The notes under the pieces are model-generated. The model was given only the letters and a program-made list of their open reading frames with translations. It did not search any database and was not told the DNA's origin. Shown here piece after piece: positions 1-9,700 of a stretch of DNA of 64,000 bases; the stretch's first letter is position 1, and each line of letters begins with the position of its first letter. Both the position numbers and the translations under genes were made by a program. The stretch is from Salticus scenicus (lineage: Eukaryota; Arthropoda; Arachnida; Araneae; Salticidae): positions 1 to 64,000 of the forward strand of contig CAWVNO010000520.1 of the NCBI GenBank assembly GCA_963930645.1, written 5' to 3'.

Positions 1-8
1 CAATATCG

Positions 9-39
9 TCGCCAAATTTTTTGGGCGAATTTTACGCCC
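9..39 (+). repeat. Two mutually exclusive hairpins in V2b
   Basis: GGCG within GGGCG (23-27) can pair upstream with CGCC (TCGCC 9-13 with GGCGA 24-28). The same GGGCG can pair downstream with CGCCC (35-39) across the loop AATTTTA. Only one can form at a time. The feature is present in every B-type V2 and absent from V2a. Confidence 0.4.
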
Positions 40-82
40 TCTCATTTTCAAAAGTCGATTCCAAAGCAACTAATAGAGCTTT

Positions 83-90
83 GCGATCGC
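83..90. other. HIP1 octamer GCGATCGC (one per half-unit)
   Basis: The octamer sits in a 12-bp perfect palindrome, TTGCGATCGCAA (81-92), in the shared core of nearly every half-unit, so the array holds roughly 325 copies at about 197-bp spacing. HIP1 is a known over-represented palindrome of many cyanobacterial genomes. Mutated copies seen are CCGATTGC (5209-5216), GAGATCGC (38708-38715) and TCGATCGC (48168-48175). Its density here reflects repeat amplification, not independent gains. Confidence 0.9.
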
Positions 91-138
91 AATCACTTCC
101 AGAATCTGCAAAAGATATTCTAGTTTCATAACAGAACA

Positions 139-150
139 GCAGGGACCTGC
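139..150. repeat. Inverted repeat GCAGG-GA-CCTGC in each half-unit
   Basis: A 12-bp near-palindrome with 5-bp arms overlaps the 5' arm of the larger hairpin, so the two structures would compete in RNA. As DNA it could be a protein site, but no known operator is recognised. Confidence 0.5.
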
Positions 151-181
151 CAAAGTTAAACCATTTGGCCAGGAGAGCCCT
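141..181 (+). promoter_or_regulatory. Predicted hairpin covering a Shine-Dalgarno-like AGGAG (one per half-unit)
   Basis: AGGG (141-144) can pair with CCCT (178-181), and CCTG-CCAAA (146-154) with TTTGG-C-CAGG (164-173). This leaves a 9-nt loop GTTAAACCA, one bulged C and a small A/AGAG internal loop. The 3' arm includes the first three bases of AGGAG (171-175), which lies 9 nt before ATG at 185. The stem is followed by TTT. It could hide a ribosome site or act as a weak terminator-like hairpin. Copies vary in loop and stem, and I saw no compensatory pair changes. The structure is read by eye; no folding was computed. Confidence 0.45.
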
Positions 182-184
182 TTT

Positions 185-268
185 ATGGAGACTTTGCCCG
201 ATTTCGATACCCAAAATTTTTGCGATTTTCACAGAATTTTTTTCAAAAGCCGATTCCAAAGCAACTAA
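185..268 (+). CDS. Possible 27-aa small ORF (A-half form)
   Basis: The ATG follows AGGAG (171-175) by 9 nt. The peptide begins METLPDFDTQNFCDF, continues HRIFFKSRFQSN and stops at TAA 266-268. Relative to B, the 4-bp shorter V2a shifts the frame; the B-like residues FFQKPIPKQLIE appear in another frame of the same DNA. This supports decay of one ancestral reading frame. One copy is stopped right after the ATG (TAG at 15956-15958). It is probably non-functional. Confidence 0.1.
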   Translation: METLPDFDTQNFCDFHRIFFKSRFQSN

Positions 269-379
269 TAGAGCTTTGCGATCGCAATCACTTCCAGAAT
301 CTGCCCCACGAAGTCTACTTTCATAACAGAACAGCAGGGACCTGCCAAAGTTAAACCATTTGGCCAGGAGAGCCCTTTT

Positions 380-526
380 ATGAAGGCATGTGCTCAATAT
401 CGTCGCCAAATTTTTTGGGCGAATTTTACGCCCTCTCATTTTCAAAAGTCGATTCCAAAGCAACTAATAGAAGCTTTGCGATCGCAATCACTTCCAGAAT
501 CTGCAAAAGATATTCTAGTTTCATAA
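380..526 (+). CDS. Possible 48-aa small ORF (frame-intact B copy, E variant)
   Basis: The ATG at 380 is preceded by AGGAG at 366-370 with 9-nt spacing. The peptide starts MKACAQYRRQIFWANF, continues through FQKSIPKQLIEALRSQ and ends SLPESAKDILVS before TAA at 524-526. It is lysine/arginine-rich at the start and has a helix-like C-terminal part. I see no signal peptide or transmembrane segment and recognise no family. The frame depends on the extra A in ATAGAAGC; most array copies lack it and end earlier in another frame. The same 48-codon form occurs at 2943-3089, 5900-6046 and 6295-6441. HIP1 lies inside the frame as LRSQ. It could be a real small protein, an ancestral gene remnant, or chance. 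No expression evidence is available from sequence. Confidence 0.2.
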   Translation: MKACAQYRRQIFWANFTPSHFQKSIPKQLIEALRSQSLPESAKDILVS

Positions 527-653
527 CAGAACAGCAGGGACCTGCCAAAGTTAAACCATTTGGCCAGGAGAGCCCTTTTATGAAGGCATGTGCTCAATAT
601 CGTCGCCAAATTTTTGGGCGAATTTTACGCCCTCTCATTTTCAAAAGTCGATT
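455..653. repeat. Hybrid half-unit (V1a joined to V2b), extra copy
   Basis: This half carries the A-type V1 but the B-type V2, as expected from exchange within the shared hairpin core. It also has an extra A (ATAGAAGC) and one T fewer in the T tract, so it stays at 199 bp. It breaks the 394-bp phase. The same variant half recurs at 3018-3216, exactly 2,563 bp later. Confidence 0.9.
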
Positions 654-848
654 CCAAAGCAACTAATAGAGCTTTGCGATCGCAATCACTTCCAGAATCT
701 GCAAAAGATATTCTAGTTTCATAACAGAACAGCAGGGACCTGCCAAAGTTAAACCATTTGGCCAGGAGAGCCCTTTTATGGAGACTTTGCCCGATTTCGA
801 TACCCAAAATTTTTGCGATTTTCACAGAATTTTTTTCAAAAGCCGATT
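654..848. repeat. Representative A half-unit, 195 bp (V1a-V2a)
   Basis: The half starts at CCAAAGCAAC, then has GCTTTGCGATCGCAATC. V1a is AAAAGATATTCTAG. The shared 64-nt hairpin core from TTTCATAAC to ATG follows, then V2a, which begins GAGACTTTGCCCGA and is rich in A/T tracts. V2a is 4 bp shorter than V2b, which shifts its reading frame relative to B. 195 is divisible by three, so tandem A halves keep phase on the minus strand and produce longer spurious ORFs. Confidence 0.93.
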
Positions 849-1047
849 CCAAAGCAACTAATAGAGCTTTGCGATCGCAATCACTTCCAGAATCTGCCCC
901 ACGAAGTCTACTTTCATAACAGAACAGCAGGGACCTGCCAAAGTTAAACCATTTGGCCAGGAGAGCCCTTTTATGAAGGCATGTGCTCAATATCGTCGCC
1001 AAATTTTTTGGGCGAATTTTACGCCCTCTCATTTTCAAAAGTCGATT
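849..1047. repeat. Representative B half-unit, 199 bp (V1b-V2b)
   Basis: It has the same cores as the A half. V1b is CCCACGAAGTCTAC, and V2b begins AAGGCATGTGCTCAATATCG and contains GGGCG-AATTTTA-CGCCC. V2a and V2b align over most of their length (shared CCAAA-T tract, GCGA-TTTT, TTTTCAAAAG, CGATT), so the halves are diverged duplicates rather than unrelated blocks. Confidence 0.93.
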
Positions 1048-1110
1048 CCAAAGCAACTAATAGAGCTTTGCGATCGCAATCACTTCCAGAATCTGCAAAA
1101 GATATTCTAG
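973..1110 (+). CDS. Possible 45-aa small ORF (usual B-half form)
   Basis: It has the same AGGAG-ATG start and first 31 residues as the 48-aa form. It lacks the extra base, so after KQLIE it continues LCDRNHFQNLQKIF and stops at TAG (1108-1110) inside V1a of the next A half. This is the commonest B-half reading in the array, present in well over a hundred copies. When a B half is followed by V1b (for example from 59107) the frame instead ends in PHEVYFHNRTAGTCQS. No family is recognised. It is more likely a frameshifted remnant than a working gene, but the start context is conserved. Confidence 0.12.
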   Translation: MKACAQYRRQIFWANFTPSHFQKSIPKQLIELCDRNHFQNLQKIF

Positions 1111-3017
1111 TTTCATAACAGAACAGCAGGGACCTGCCAAAGTTAAACCATTTGGCCAGGAGAGCCCTTTTATGGAGACTTTGCCCGATTTCGATACCCA
1201 AAATTTTTGCGATTTTCACAGAATTTTTTTCAAAAGCCGATTCCAAAGCAACTAATAGAGCTTTGCGATCGCAATCACTTCCAGAATCTGCCCCACGAAG
1301 TCTACTTTCATAACAGAACAGCAGGGACCTGCCAAAGTTAAACCATTTGGCCAGGAGAGCCCTTTTATGAAGGCATGTGCTCAATATCGTCGCCAAATTT
1401 TTTGGGCGAATTTTACGCCCTCTCATTTTCAAAAGTCGATTCCAAAGCAACTAATAGAGCTTTGCGATCGCAATCACTTCCAGAATCTGCAAAAGATATT
1501 CTAGTTTCATAACAGAACAGCAGGGACCTGCCAAAGTTAAACCATTTGGCCAGGAGAGCCCTTTTATGGAGACTTTGCCCGATTTCGATACCCAAAATTT
1601 TTGCGATTTTCACAGAATTTTTTTCAAAAGCCGATTCCAAAGCAACTAATAGAGCTTTGCGATCGCAATCACTTCCAGAATCTGCCCCACGAAGTCTACT
1701 TTCATAACAGAACAGCAGGGACCTGCCAAAGTTAAACCATTTGGCCAGGAGAGCCCTTTTATGAAGGCATGTGCTCAATATCGTCGCCAAATTTTTTGGG
1801 CGAATTTTACGCCCTCTCATTTTCAAAAGTCGATTCCAAAGCAACTAATAGAGCTTTGCGATCGCAATCACTTCCAGAATCTGCAAAAGATATTCTAGTT
1901 TCATAACAGAACAGCAGGGACCTGCCAAAGTTAAACCATTTGGCCAGGAGAGCCCATTTATGGAGACTTTGCCCGATTTCGATACCCAAAATTTTTGCGA
2001 TTTTCACAGAATTTTTTTCAAAAGCCGATTCCAAAGCAACTAATAGAGCTTTGCGATCGCAATCACTTCCAGAATCTGCCCCACGAAGTCTACTTTCATA
2101 ACAGAACAGCAGGGACCTGCCAAAGTTAAACCATTTGGCCAGGAGAGCCCTTTTATGAAGGCATGTGCTCAATATCGTCGCCAAATTTTTTGGGCGAATT
2201 TTACGCCCTCTCATTTTCAAAAGTCGATTCCAAAGCAACTAATAGAGCTTTGCGATCGCAATCACTTCCAGAATCTGCAAAAGATATTCTAGTTTCATAA
2301 CAGAACAGCAGGGACCTGCCAAAGTTAAACCATTTGGCCAGGAGAGCCCTTTTATGGAGACTTTGCCCGATTTCGATACCCAAAATTTTTGCGATTTTCA
2401 CAGAATTTTTTTCAAAAGCCGATTCCAAAGCAACTAATAGAGCTTTGCGATCGCAATCACTTCCAGAATCTGCCCCACGAAGTCTACTTTCATAACAGAA
2501 CAGCAGGGACCTGCCAAAGTTAAACCATTTGGCCAGGAGAGCCCTTTTATGAAGGCATGTGCTCAATATCGTCGCCAAATTTTTTGGGCGAATTTTACGC
2601 CCTCTCATTTTCAAAAGTCGATTCCAAAGCAACTAATAGAGCTTTGCGATCGCAATCACTTCCAGAATCTGCAAAAGATATTCTAGTTTCATAACAGAAC
2701 AGCAGGGACCTGCCAAAGTTAAACCATTTGGCCAGGAGAGCCCTTTTATGGAGACTTTGCCCGATTTCGATACCCAAAATTTTTGCGATTTTCACAGAAT
2801 TTTTTTCAAAAGCCGATTCCAAAGCAACTAATAGAGCTTTGCGATCGCAATCACTTCCAGAATCTGCCCCACGAAGTCTACTTTCATAACAGAACAGCAG
2901 GGACCTGCCAAAGTTAAACCATTTGGCCAGGAGAGCCCTTTTATGAAGGCATGTGCTCAATATCGTCGCCAAATTTTTTGGGCGAATTTTACGCCCTCTC
3001 ATTTTCAAAAGTCGATT

Positions 3018-3216
3018 CCAAAGCAACTAATAGAAGCTTTGCGATCGCAATCACTTCCAGAATCTGCAAAAGATATTCTAGTTTCATAACAGAACAGCAG
3101 GGACCTGCCAAAGTTAAACCATTTGGCCAGGAGAGCCCTTTTATGAAGGCATGTGCTCAATATCGTCGCCAAATTTTTGGGCGAATTTTACGCCCTCTCA
3201 TTTTCAAAAGTCGATT
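3018..3216. repeat. Hybrid half-unit (V1a-V2b), second copy of the 455-653 variant
   Basis: It is identical in type to 455-653, including the extra A and the T5 tract. It marks the second copy of the 2,563-bp block. Confidence 0.9.
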
Positions 3217-6200
3217 CCAAAGCAACTAATAGAGCTTTGCGATCGCAATCACTTCCAGAATCTGCAAAAGATATTCTAGTTTCATAACAGAACAGCAGGG
3301 ACCTGCCAAAGTTAAACCATTTGGCCAGGAGAGCCCTTTTATGGAGACTTTGCCCGATTTCGATACCCAAAATTTTTGCGATTTTCACAGAATTTTTTTC
3401 AAAAGCCGATTCCAAAGCAACTAATAGAGCTTTGCGATCGCAATCACTTCCAGAATCTGCCCCACGAAGTCTACTTTCATAACAGAACAGCAGGGACCTG
3501 CCAAAGTTAAACCATTTGGCCAGGAGAGCCCTTTTATGAAGGCATGTGCTCAATATCGTCGCCAAATTTTTTGGGCGAATTTTACGCCCTCTCATTTTCA
3601 AAAGTCGATTCCAAAGCAACTAATAGAGCTTTGCGATCGCAATCACTTCCAGAATCTGCAAAAGATATTCTAGTTTCATAACAGAACAGCAGGGACCTGC
3701 CAAAGTTAAACCATTTGGCCAGGAGAGCCCTTTTATGGAGACTTTGCCCGATTTCGATACCCAAAATTTTTGCGATTTTCACAGAATTTTTTTCAAAAGC
3801 CGATTCCAAAGCAACTAATAGAGCTTTGCGATCGCAATCACTTCCAGAATCTGCCCCACGAAGTCTACTTTCATAACAGAACAGCAGGGACCTGCCAAAG
3901 TTAAACCATTTGGCCAGGAGAGCCCTTTTATGAAGGCATGTGCTCAATATCGTCGCCAAATTTTTTGGGCGAATTTTACGCCCTCTCATTTTCAAAAGTC
4001 GATTCCAAAGCAACTAATAGAGCTTTGCGATCGCAATCACTTCCAGAATCTGCAAAAGATATTCTAGTTTCATAACAGAACAGCAGGGACCTGCCAAAGT
4101 TAAACCATTTGGCCAGGAGAGCCCTTTTATGGAGACTTTGCCCGATTTCGATACCCAAAATTTTTGCGATTTTCACAGAATTTTTTTCAAAAGCCGATTC
4201 CAAAGCAACTAATAGAGCTTTGCGATCGCAATCACTTCCAGAATCTGCCCCACGAAGTCTACTTTCATAACAGAACAGCAGGGACCTGCCAAAGTTAAAC
4301 CATTTGGCCAGGAGAGCCCTTTTATGAAGGCATGTGCTCAATATCGTCGCCAAATTTTTTGGGCGAATTTTACGCCCTCTCATTTTCAAAAGTCGATTCC
4401 AAAGCAACTAATAGAGCTTTGCGATCGCAATCACTTCCAGAATCTGCAAAAGATATTCTAGTTTCATAACAGAACAGCAGGGACCTGCCAAAGTTAAACC
4501 ATTTGGCCAGGAGAGCCCATTTATGGAGACTTTGCCCGATTTCGATACCCAAAATTTTTGCGATTTTCACAGAATTTTTTTCAAAAGCCGATTCCAAAGC
4601 AACTAATAGAGCTTTGCGATCGCAATCACTTCCAGAATCTGCCCCACGAAGTCTACTTTCATAACAGAACAGCAGGGACCTGCCAAAGTTAAACCATTTG
4701 GCCAGGAGAGCCCTTTTATGAAGGCATGTGCTCAATATCGTCGCCAAATTTTTTGGGCGAATTTTACGCCCTCTCATTTTCAAAAGTCGATTCCAAAGCA
4801 ACTAATAGAGCTTTGCGATCGCAATCACTTCCAGAATCTGCAAAAGATATTCTAGTTTCATAACAGAACAGCAGGGACCTGCCAAAGTTAAACCATTTGG
4901 CCAGGAGAGCCCTTTTATGGAGACTTTGCCCGATTTCGATACCCAAAATTTTTGCGATTTTCACAGAATTTTTTTCAAAAGCCGATTCCAAAGCAACTAA
5001 TAGAGCTTTGCGATCGCAATCACTTCCAGAATCTGCCCCACGAAGTCTACTTTCATAACAGAACAGCAGGGACCTGCCAAAGTTAAACCATTTGGCCAGG
5101 AGAGCCCTTTTATGAAGGCATGTGCTCAATATCGTCGCCAAATTTTTTGGGCGAATTTTACGCCCTCTCATTTTCAAAAGTCGATTCCAAAGCAACTAAT
5201 AGAGCTTTCCGATTGCAATCACTTCCAGAATCTGCAAAAGATATTCTAGTTTCATAACAGAACAGCAGGGACCTGCCAAAGTTAAACCATTTGGCCAGGA
5301 GAGCCCTTTTATGGAGACTTTGCCCGATTTCGATACCCAAAATTTTTGCGATTTTCACAGAATTTTTTTCAAAAGCCGATTCCAAAGCAACTAATAGAGC
5401 TTTGCGATCGCAATCACTTCCAGAATCTGCCCCACGAAGTCTACTTTCATAACAGAACAGCAGGGACCTGCCAAAGTTAAACCATTTGGCCAGGAGAGCC
5501 CTTTTATGAAGGCATGTGCTCAATATCGTCGCCAAATTTTTTGGGCGAATTTTACGCCCTCTCATTTTCAAAAGTCGATTCCAAAGCAACTAATAGAGCT
5601 TTGCGATCGCAATCACTTCCAGAATCTGCAAAAGATATTCTAGTTTCATAACAGAACAGCAGGGACCTGCCAAAGTTAAACCATTTGGCCAGGAGAGCCC
5701 TTTTATGGAGACTTTGCCCGATTTCGATACCCAAAATTTTTGCGATTTTCACAGAATTTTTTTCAAAAGCCGATTCCAAAGCAACTAATAGAGCTTTGCG
5801 ATCGCAATCACTTCCAGAATCTGCCCCACGAAGTCTACTTTCATAACAGAACAGCAGGGACCTGCCAAAGTTAAACCATTTGGCCAGGAGAGCCCTTTTA
5901 TGAAGGCATGTGCTCAATATCGTCGCCAAATTTTTTGGGCGAATTTTACGCCCTCTCATTTTCAAAAGTCGATTCCAAAGCAACTAATAGAAGCTTTGCG
6001 ATCGCAATCACTTCCAGAATCTGCAAAAGATATTCTAGTTTCATAACAGAACAGCAGGGACCTGCCAAAGTTAAACCATTTGGCCAGGAGAGCCCTTTTA
6101 TGGAGACTTTGCCCGATTTCGATACCCAAAATTTTTGCGATTTTCACAGAATTTTTTTCAAAAGCCGATTCCAAAGCAACTAATAGAGCTTTGCGATCGC

Positions 6201-6764
6201 AATCACTTCCAGAATCTGCCCCACGAAGTCTACTTTCATAACAGAACAGCAGGGACCTGCCAAAGTTAAACCATTTGGCCAGGAGAGCCCTTTTATGAAG
6301 GCATGTGCTCAATATCGTCGCCAAATTTTTTGGGCGAATTTTACGCCCTCTCATTTTCAAAAGTCGATTCCAAAGCAACTAATAGAAGCTTTGCGATCGC
6401 AATCACTTCCAGAATCTGCAAAAGATATTCTAGTTTCATAACAGAACAGCAGGGACCTGCCAAAGTTAAACCATTTGGCCAGGAGAGCCCTTTTATGGAG
6501 ACTTTGCCCGATTTCGATACCCAAAATTTTTGCGATTTTCACAGAATTTTTTTCAAAAGCCGATTCCAAAGCAACTAATAGAGCTTTGCGATCGCAATCA
6601 CTTCCAGAATCTGCCCCACGAAGTCTACTTTCACAACAAAACAGCAGGGACCTGCCAAAGTTAAACCATTTGGCCAGGAGAGCCCTTTTATGAAGGCATG
6701 TGCTCAATATCGTCGCCAAATTTTTTTTGCGAATTTTACGCCCTCTCATTTTCAAAAGTCGATT

Positions 6765-9700
6765 CCAAAGCAACTAATAGAGCTTTGCGATCGCAATCAC
6801 TTCCAGAATCTGCAAAAGATATTCTAGTTTCATAACAGAACAGCAGGGACCTGCCAAAGTTAAACCATTTGGCCAGGAGAGCCCTTTTATGGAGACTTTG
6901 CCCGATTTCGATACCCAAAATTTTTGCGATTTTCACAGAATTTTTTTCAAAAGCCGATTCCAAAGCAACTAATAGAGCTTTGCGATCGCAATCACTTCCA
7001 GAATCTGCCCCACGAAGTCTACTTTCATAACAGAACAGCAGGGACTTGCCAAAGTTAAACAATTTGGCCAGGAGAGCCCTTTTATGAAGGCATGTGCTCA
7101 ATATCGTCGCCAAATTTTTTGGGCGAATTTTACGCCCTCTCATTTTCAAAAGTCGATTCCAAAGCAACTAATAGAGCTTTGCGATCGCAATCACTTCCAG
7201 AATCTGCAAAAGATATTCTAGTTTCATAACAGAACAGCAGGGACCTGCCAAAGTTAAACCATTTGGCCAGGAGAGCCCTTTTATGGAGACTTTGCCCGAT
7301 TTCGATACCCAAAATTTTTGCGATTTTCACAGAATTTTTTTCAAAAGCCGATTCCAAAGCAACTAATAGAGCTTTGCGATCGCAATCACTTCCAGAATAT
7401 GCCCCACGAAGTCTACTTTCATAACAGAACAGCAGGGACCTGCCAAAGTTAAACCATTTGGCCAGGAGAGCCCTTTTATGAAGGCATGTGCTCAATATCG
7501 TCGCCAAATTTTTTGGGCGAATTTTACGCCCTCTCATTTTCAAAAGTCGATTCCAAAGCAACTAATAGAGCTTTGCGATCGCAATCACTTCCAGAATCTG
7601 CAAAAGATATTCTAGTTTCATAACAGAACAGCAGGGACCTGCCAAAGTTAAACCATTTGGCCAGGAGAGCCCTTTTATGGAGACTTTGCCCGATTTCGAT
7701 ACCCATAATTTTTGCGATTTTCACAGAATTTTTTTCAAAAGCCGATTCCAAAGCAACTAATAGAGCTTTGCGATCGCAATCACTTCCAGAATCTGCCCCA
7801 CGAAGTCTACTTTCATAACAGAACAGCAGGGACCTGCCAAAGTTAAACCATTTGGCCAGGAGAGCCCTTTTATGAAGGCATGTGCTCAATATCGTCGCCA
7901 AATTTTTTGGGCGAATTTTACGCCCTCTCATTTTCAAAAGTCGATTCCAAAGCAACTAATAGAGCTTTGCGATCGCAATCACTTCCAGAATCTGCAAAAG
8001 ATATTCTAGTTTCATAACAGAACAGCAGGGACCTGCCAAAGTTAAACCATTTGGCCAGGAGAGCCCTTTTATGGAGACTTTGCCCGATTTCGATACCCAA
8101 AATTTTTGCGATTTTCACAGAATTTTTTTCAAAAGCCGATTCCAAAGCAACTAATAGAGCTTTGCGATCGCAATCACTTCCAGAATCTGCCCCACGAAGT
8201 CTACTTTCATAACAGAACAGCAGGGACCTGCCAAAGTTAAACCATTTGGCCAGGAGAGCCCTTTTATGAAGGCATGTGCTCAATATCGTCGCCAAATTTT
8301 TTGGGCGAATTTTACGCCCTCTCATTTTCAAAAGTCGATTCCAAAGCAACTAATAGAGCTTTGCGATCGCAATCACTTCCAGAATCTGCAAAAGATATTC
8401 TAGTTTCATAACAGAACAGCAGGGACCTGCCAAAGTTAAACCATTTGGCCAGGAGAGCCCTTTTATGGAGACTTTGCCCGATTTCGATACCCAAAATTTT
8501 TGCGATTTTCACAGAATTTTTTTCAAAAGCCGATTCCAAAGCAACTAATAGAGCTTTGCGATCGCAATCACTTCCAGAATCTGCCCCACGAAGTCTACTT
8601 TCATAACAGAACAGCAGGGACCTGCCAAAGTTGAACCATTTGGCCAGGAGAGCCCTTTTATGAAGGCATGTGCTCAATATCGTCGCCAAATTTTTTGGGC
8701 GAATTTTACGCCCTCTCATTTTCAAAAGTCGATTCCAAAGCAACTAATAGAGCTTTGCGATCGCAATCACTTCCAGAATCTGCAAAAGATATTCTAGTTT
8801 CATAACAGAACAGCAGGGACCTGCCAAAGTTAAACCATTTGGCCAGGAGAGCCCTTTTATGGAGACTTTGCCCGATTTCGATACCCAAAATTTTTGCGAT
8901 TTTCACAGAATTTTTTTCAAAAGCCGATTCCAAAGCAACTAATAGAGCTTTGCGATCGCAATCACTTCCAGAATATGCCCCACGAAGTCTACTTTCATAA
9001 CAGAACAGCAGGGACCTGCCAAAGTTAAACCATTTGGCCAGGAGAGCCCTTTTATGAAGGCATGTGCTCAATATCGTCGCCAAATTTTTTGGGCGAATTT
9101 TACGCCCTCTCATTTTCAAAAGTCGATTCCAAAGCAACTAATAGAGCTTTGCGATCGCAATCACTTCCAGAATCTGCAAAAGATATTCTAGTTTCATAAC
9201 AGAACAGCAGGGACCTGCCAAAGTTAAACCATTTGGCCAGGAGAGCCCTTTTATGGAGACTTTGCCCGATTTCGATACCCATAATTTTTGCGATTTTCAC
9301 AGAATTTTTTTCAAAAGCCGATTCCAAAGCAACTAATAGAGCTTTGCGATCGCAATCACTTCCAGAATCTGCCCCACGAAGTCTACTTTCATAACAGAAC
9401 AGCAGGGACCTGCCAAAGTTAAACCATTTGGCCAGGAGAGCCCTTTTATGAAGGCATGTGCTCAATATCGTCGCCAAATTTTTTGGGCGAATTTTACGCC
9501 CTCTCATTTTCAAAAGTCGATTCCAAAGCAACTAATAGAGCTTTGCGATCGCAATCACTTCCAGAATCTGCAAAAGATATTCTAGTTTCATAACAGAACA
9601 GCAGGGACCTGCCAAAGTTAAACCATTTGGCCAGGAGAGCCCTTTTATGGAGACTTTGCCCGATTTCGATACCCAAAATTTTTGCGATTTTCACAGAATT

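Larger units (their letters stand above)
654..1047. repeat. Representative canonical 394-bp dimer (A half then B half)
   Basis: This copy shows the consensus order: core with HIP1, V1a, hairpin core, ATG, V2a (A half); then core with HIP1, V1b, hairpin core, ATG, V2b (B half). 394 is not divisible by three, so no reading frame can stay open across dimers. The next dimer starts at 1048. Confidence 0.95.
1..6764. repeat. Array region 1: regular dimers with a duplicated 2.56-kb block
   Basis: The region begins inside V2b of a B half and runs as canonical dimers. Two hybrid half-units (455-653 and 3018-3216) break the phase. Marker variants separated by exactly 2,563 bp define a duplicated block. 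Two A halves (from 5975 and 6370) carry an extra A and are 196 bp. At about 6721 the B half has T8 in place of T6GG. The octamer HIP1 is mutated to CCGATTGC at 5209-5216. No gene other than the short in-repeat ORFs is visible. Confidence 0.85.

Noticed and set aside
110..121. Hairpin AGAATCT-GCAAA-AGATATTCT in V1a as a functional element
   Set aside because: It has a weak A/T stem with a 2-nt bulge, is absent from V1b, and has no conserved context beyond the repeat itself.
102..125. Promoter on the minus strand with TAGAAT as a -10 box within V1a
   Set aside because: The -10-like hexamer is a fair match but there is no convincing -35 at 16-18 bp upstream, and V1b lacks it.
388..666. 92- and 91-aa plus-strand ORFs starting MCSISSPNFLG
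   Set aside because: They exist only where the +A or +G variant shifts the frame and they read across the hairpin core. Their ATG is internal to the better-placed AGGAG-ATG start, so they look like shadows.
625..1056. 143-aa minus-strand ORF repeated at almost every dimer (also 138-, 125-, 134-, 78- and 208-aa forms)
   Set aside because: The start is TTG directly after an in-frame TAG, with no Shine-Dalgarno sequence. Successive copies overlap by 38 bp in different frames because 394 is not a multiple of three. Length variants follow phase breaks, not protein logic. The peptide matches no family I recognise.
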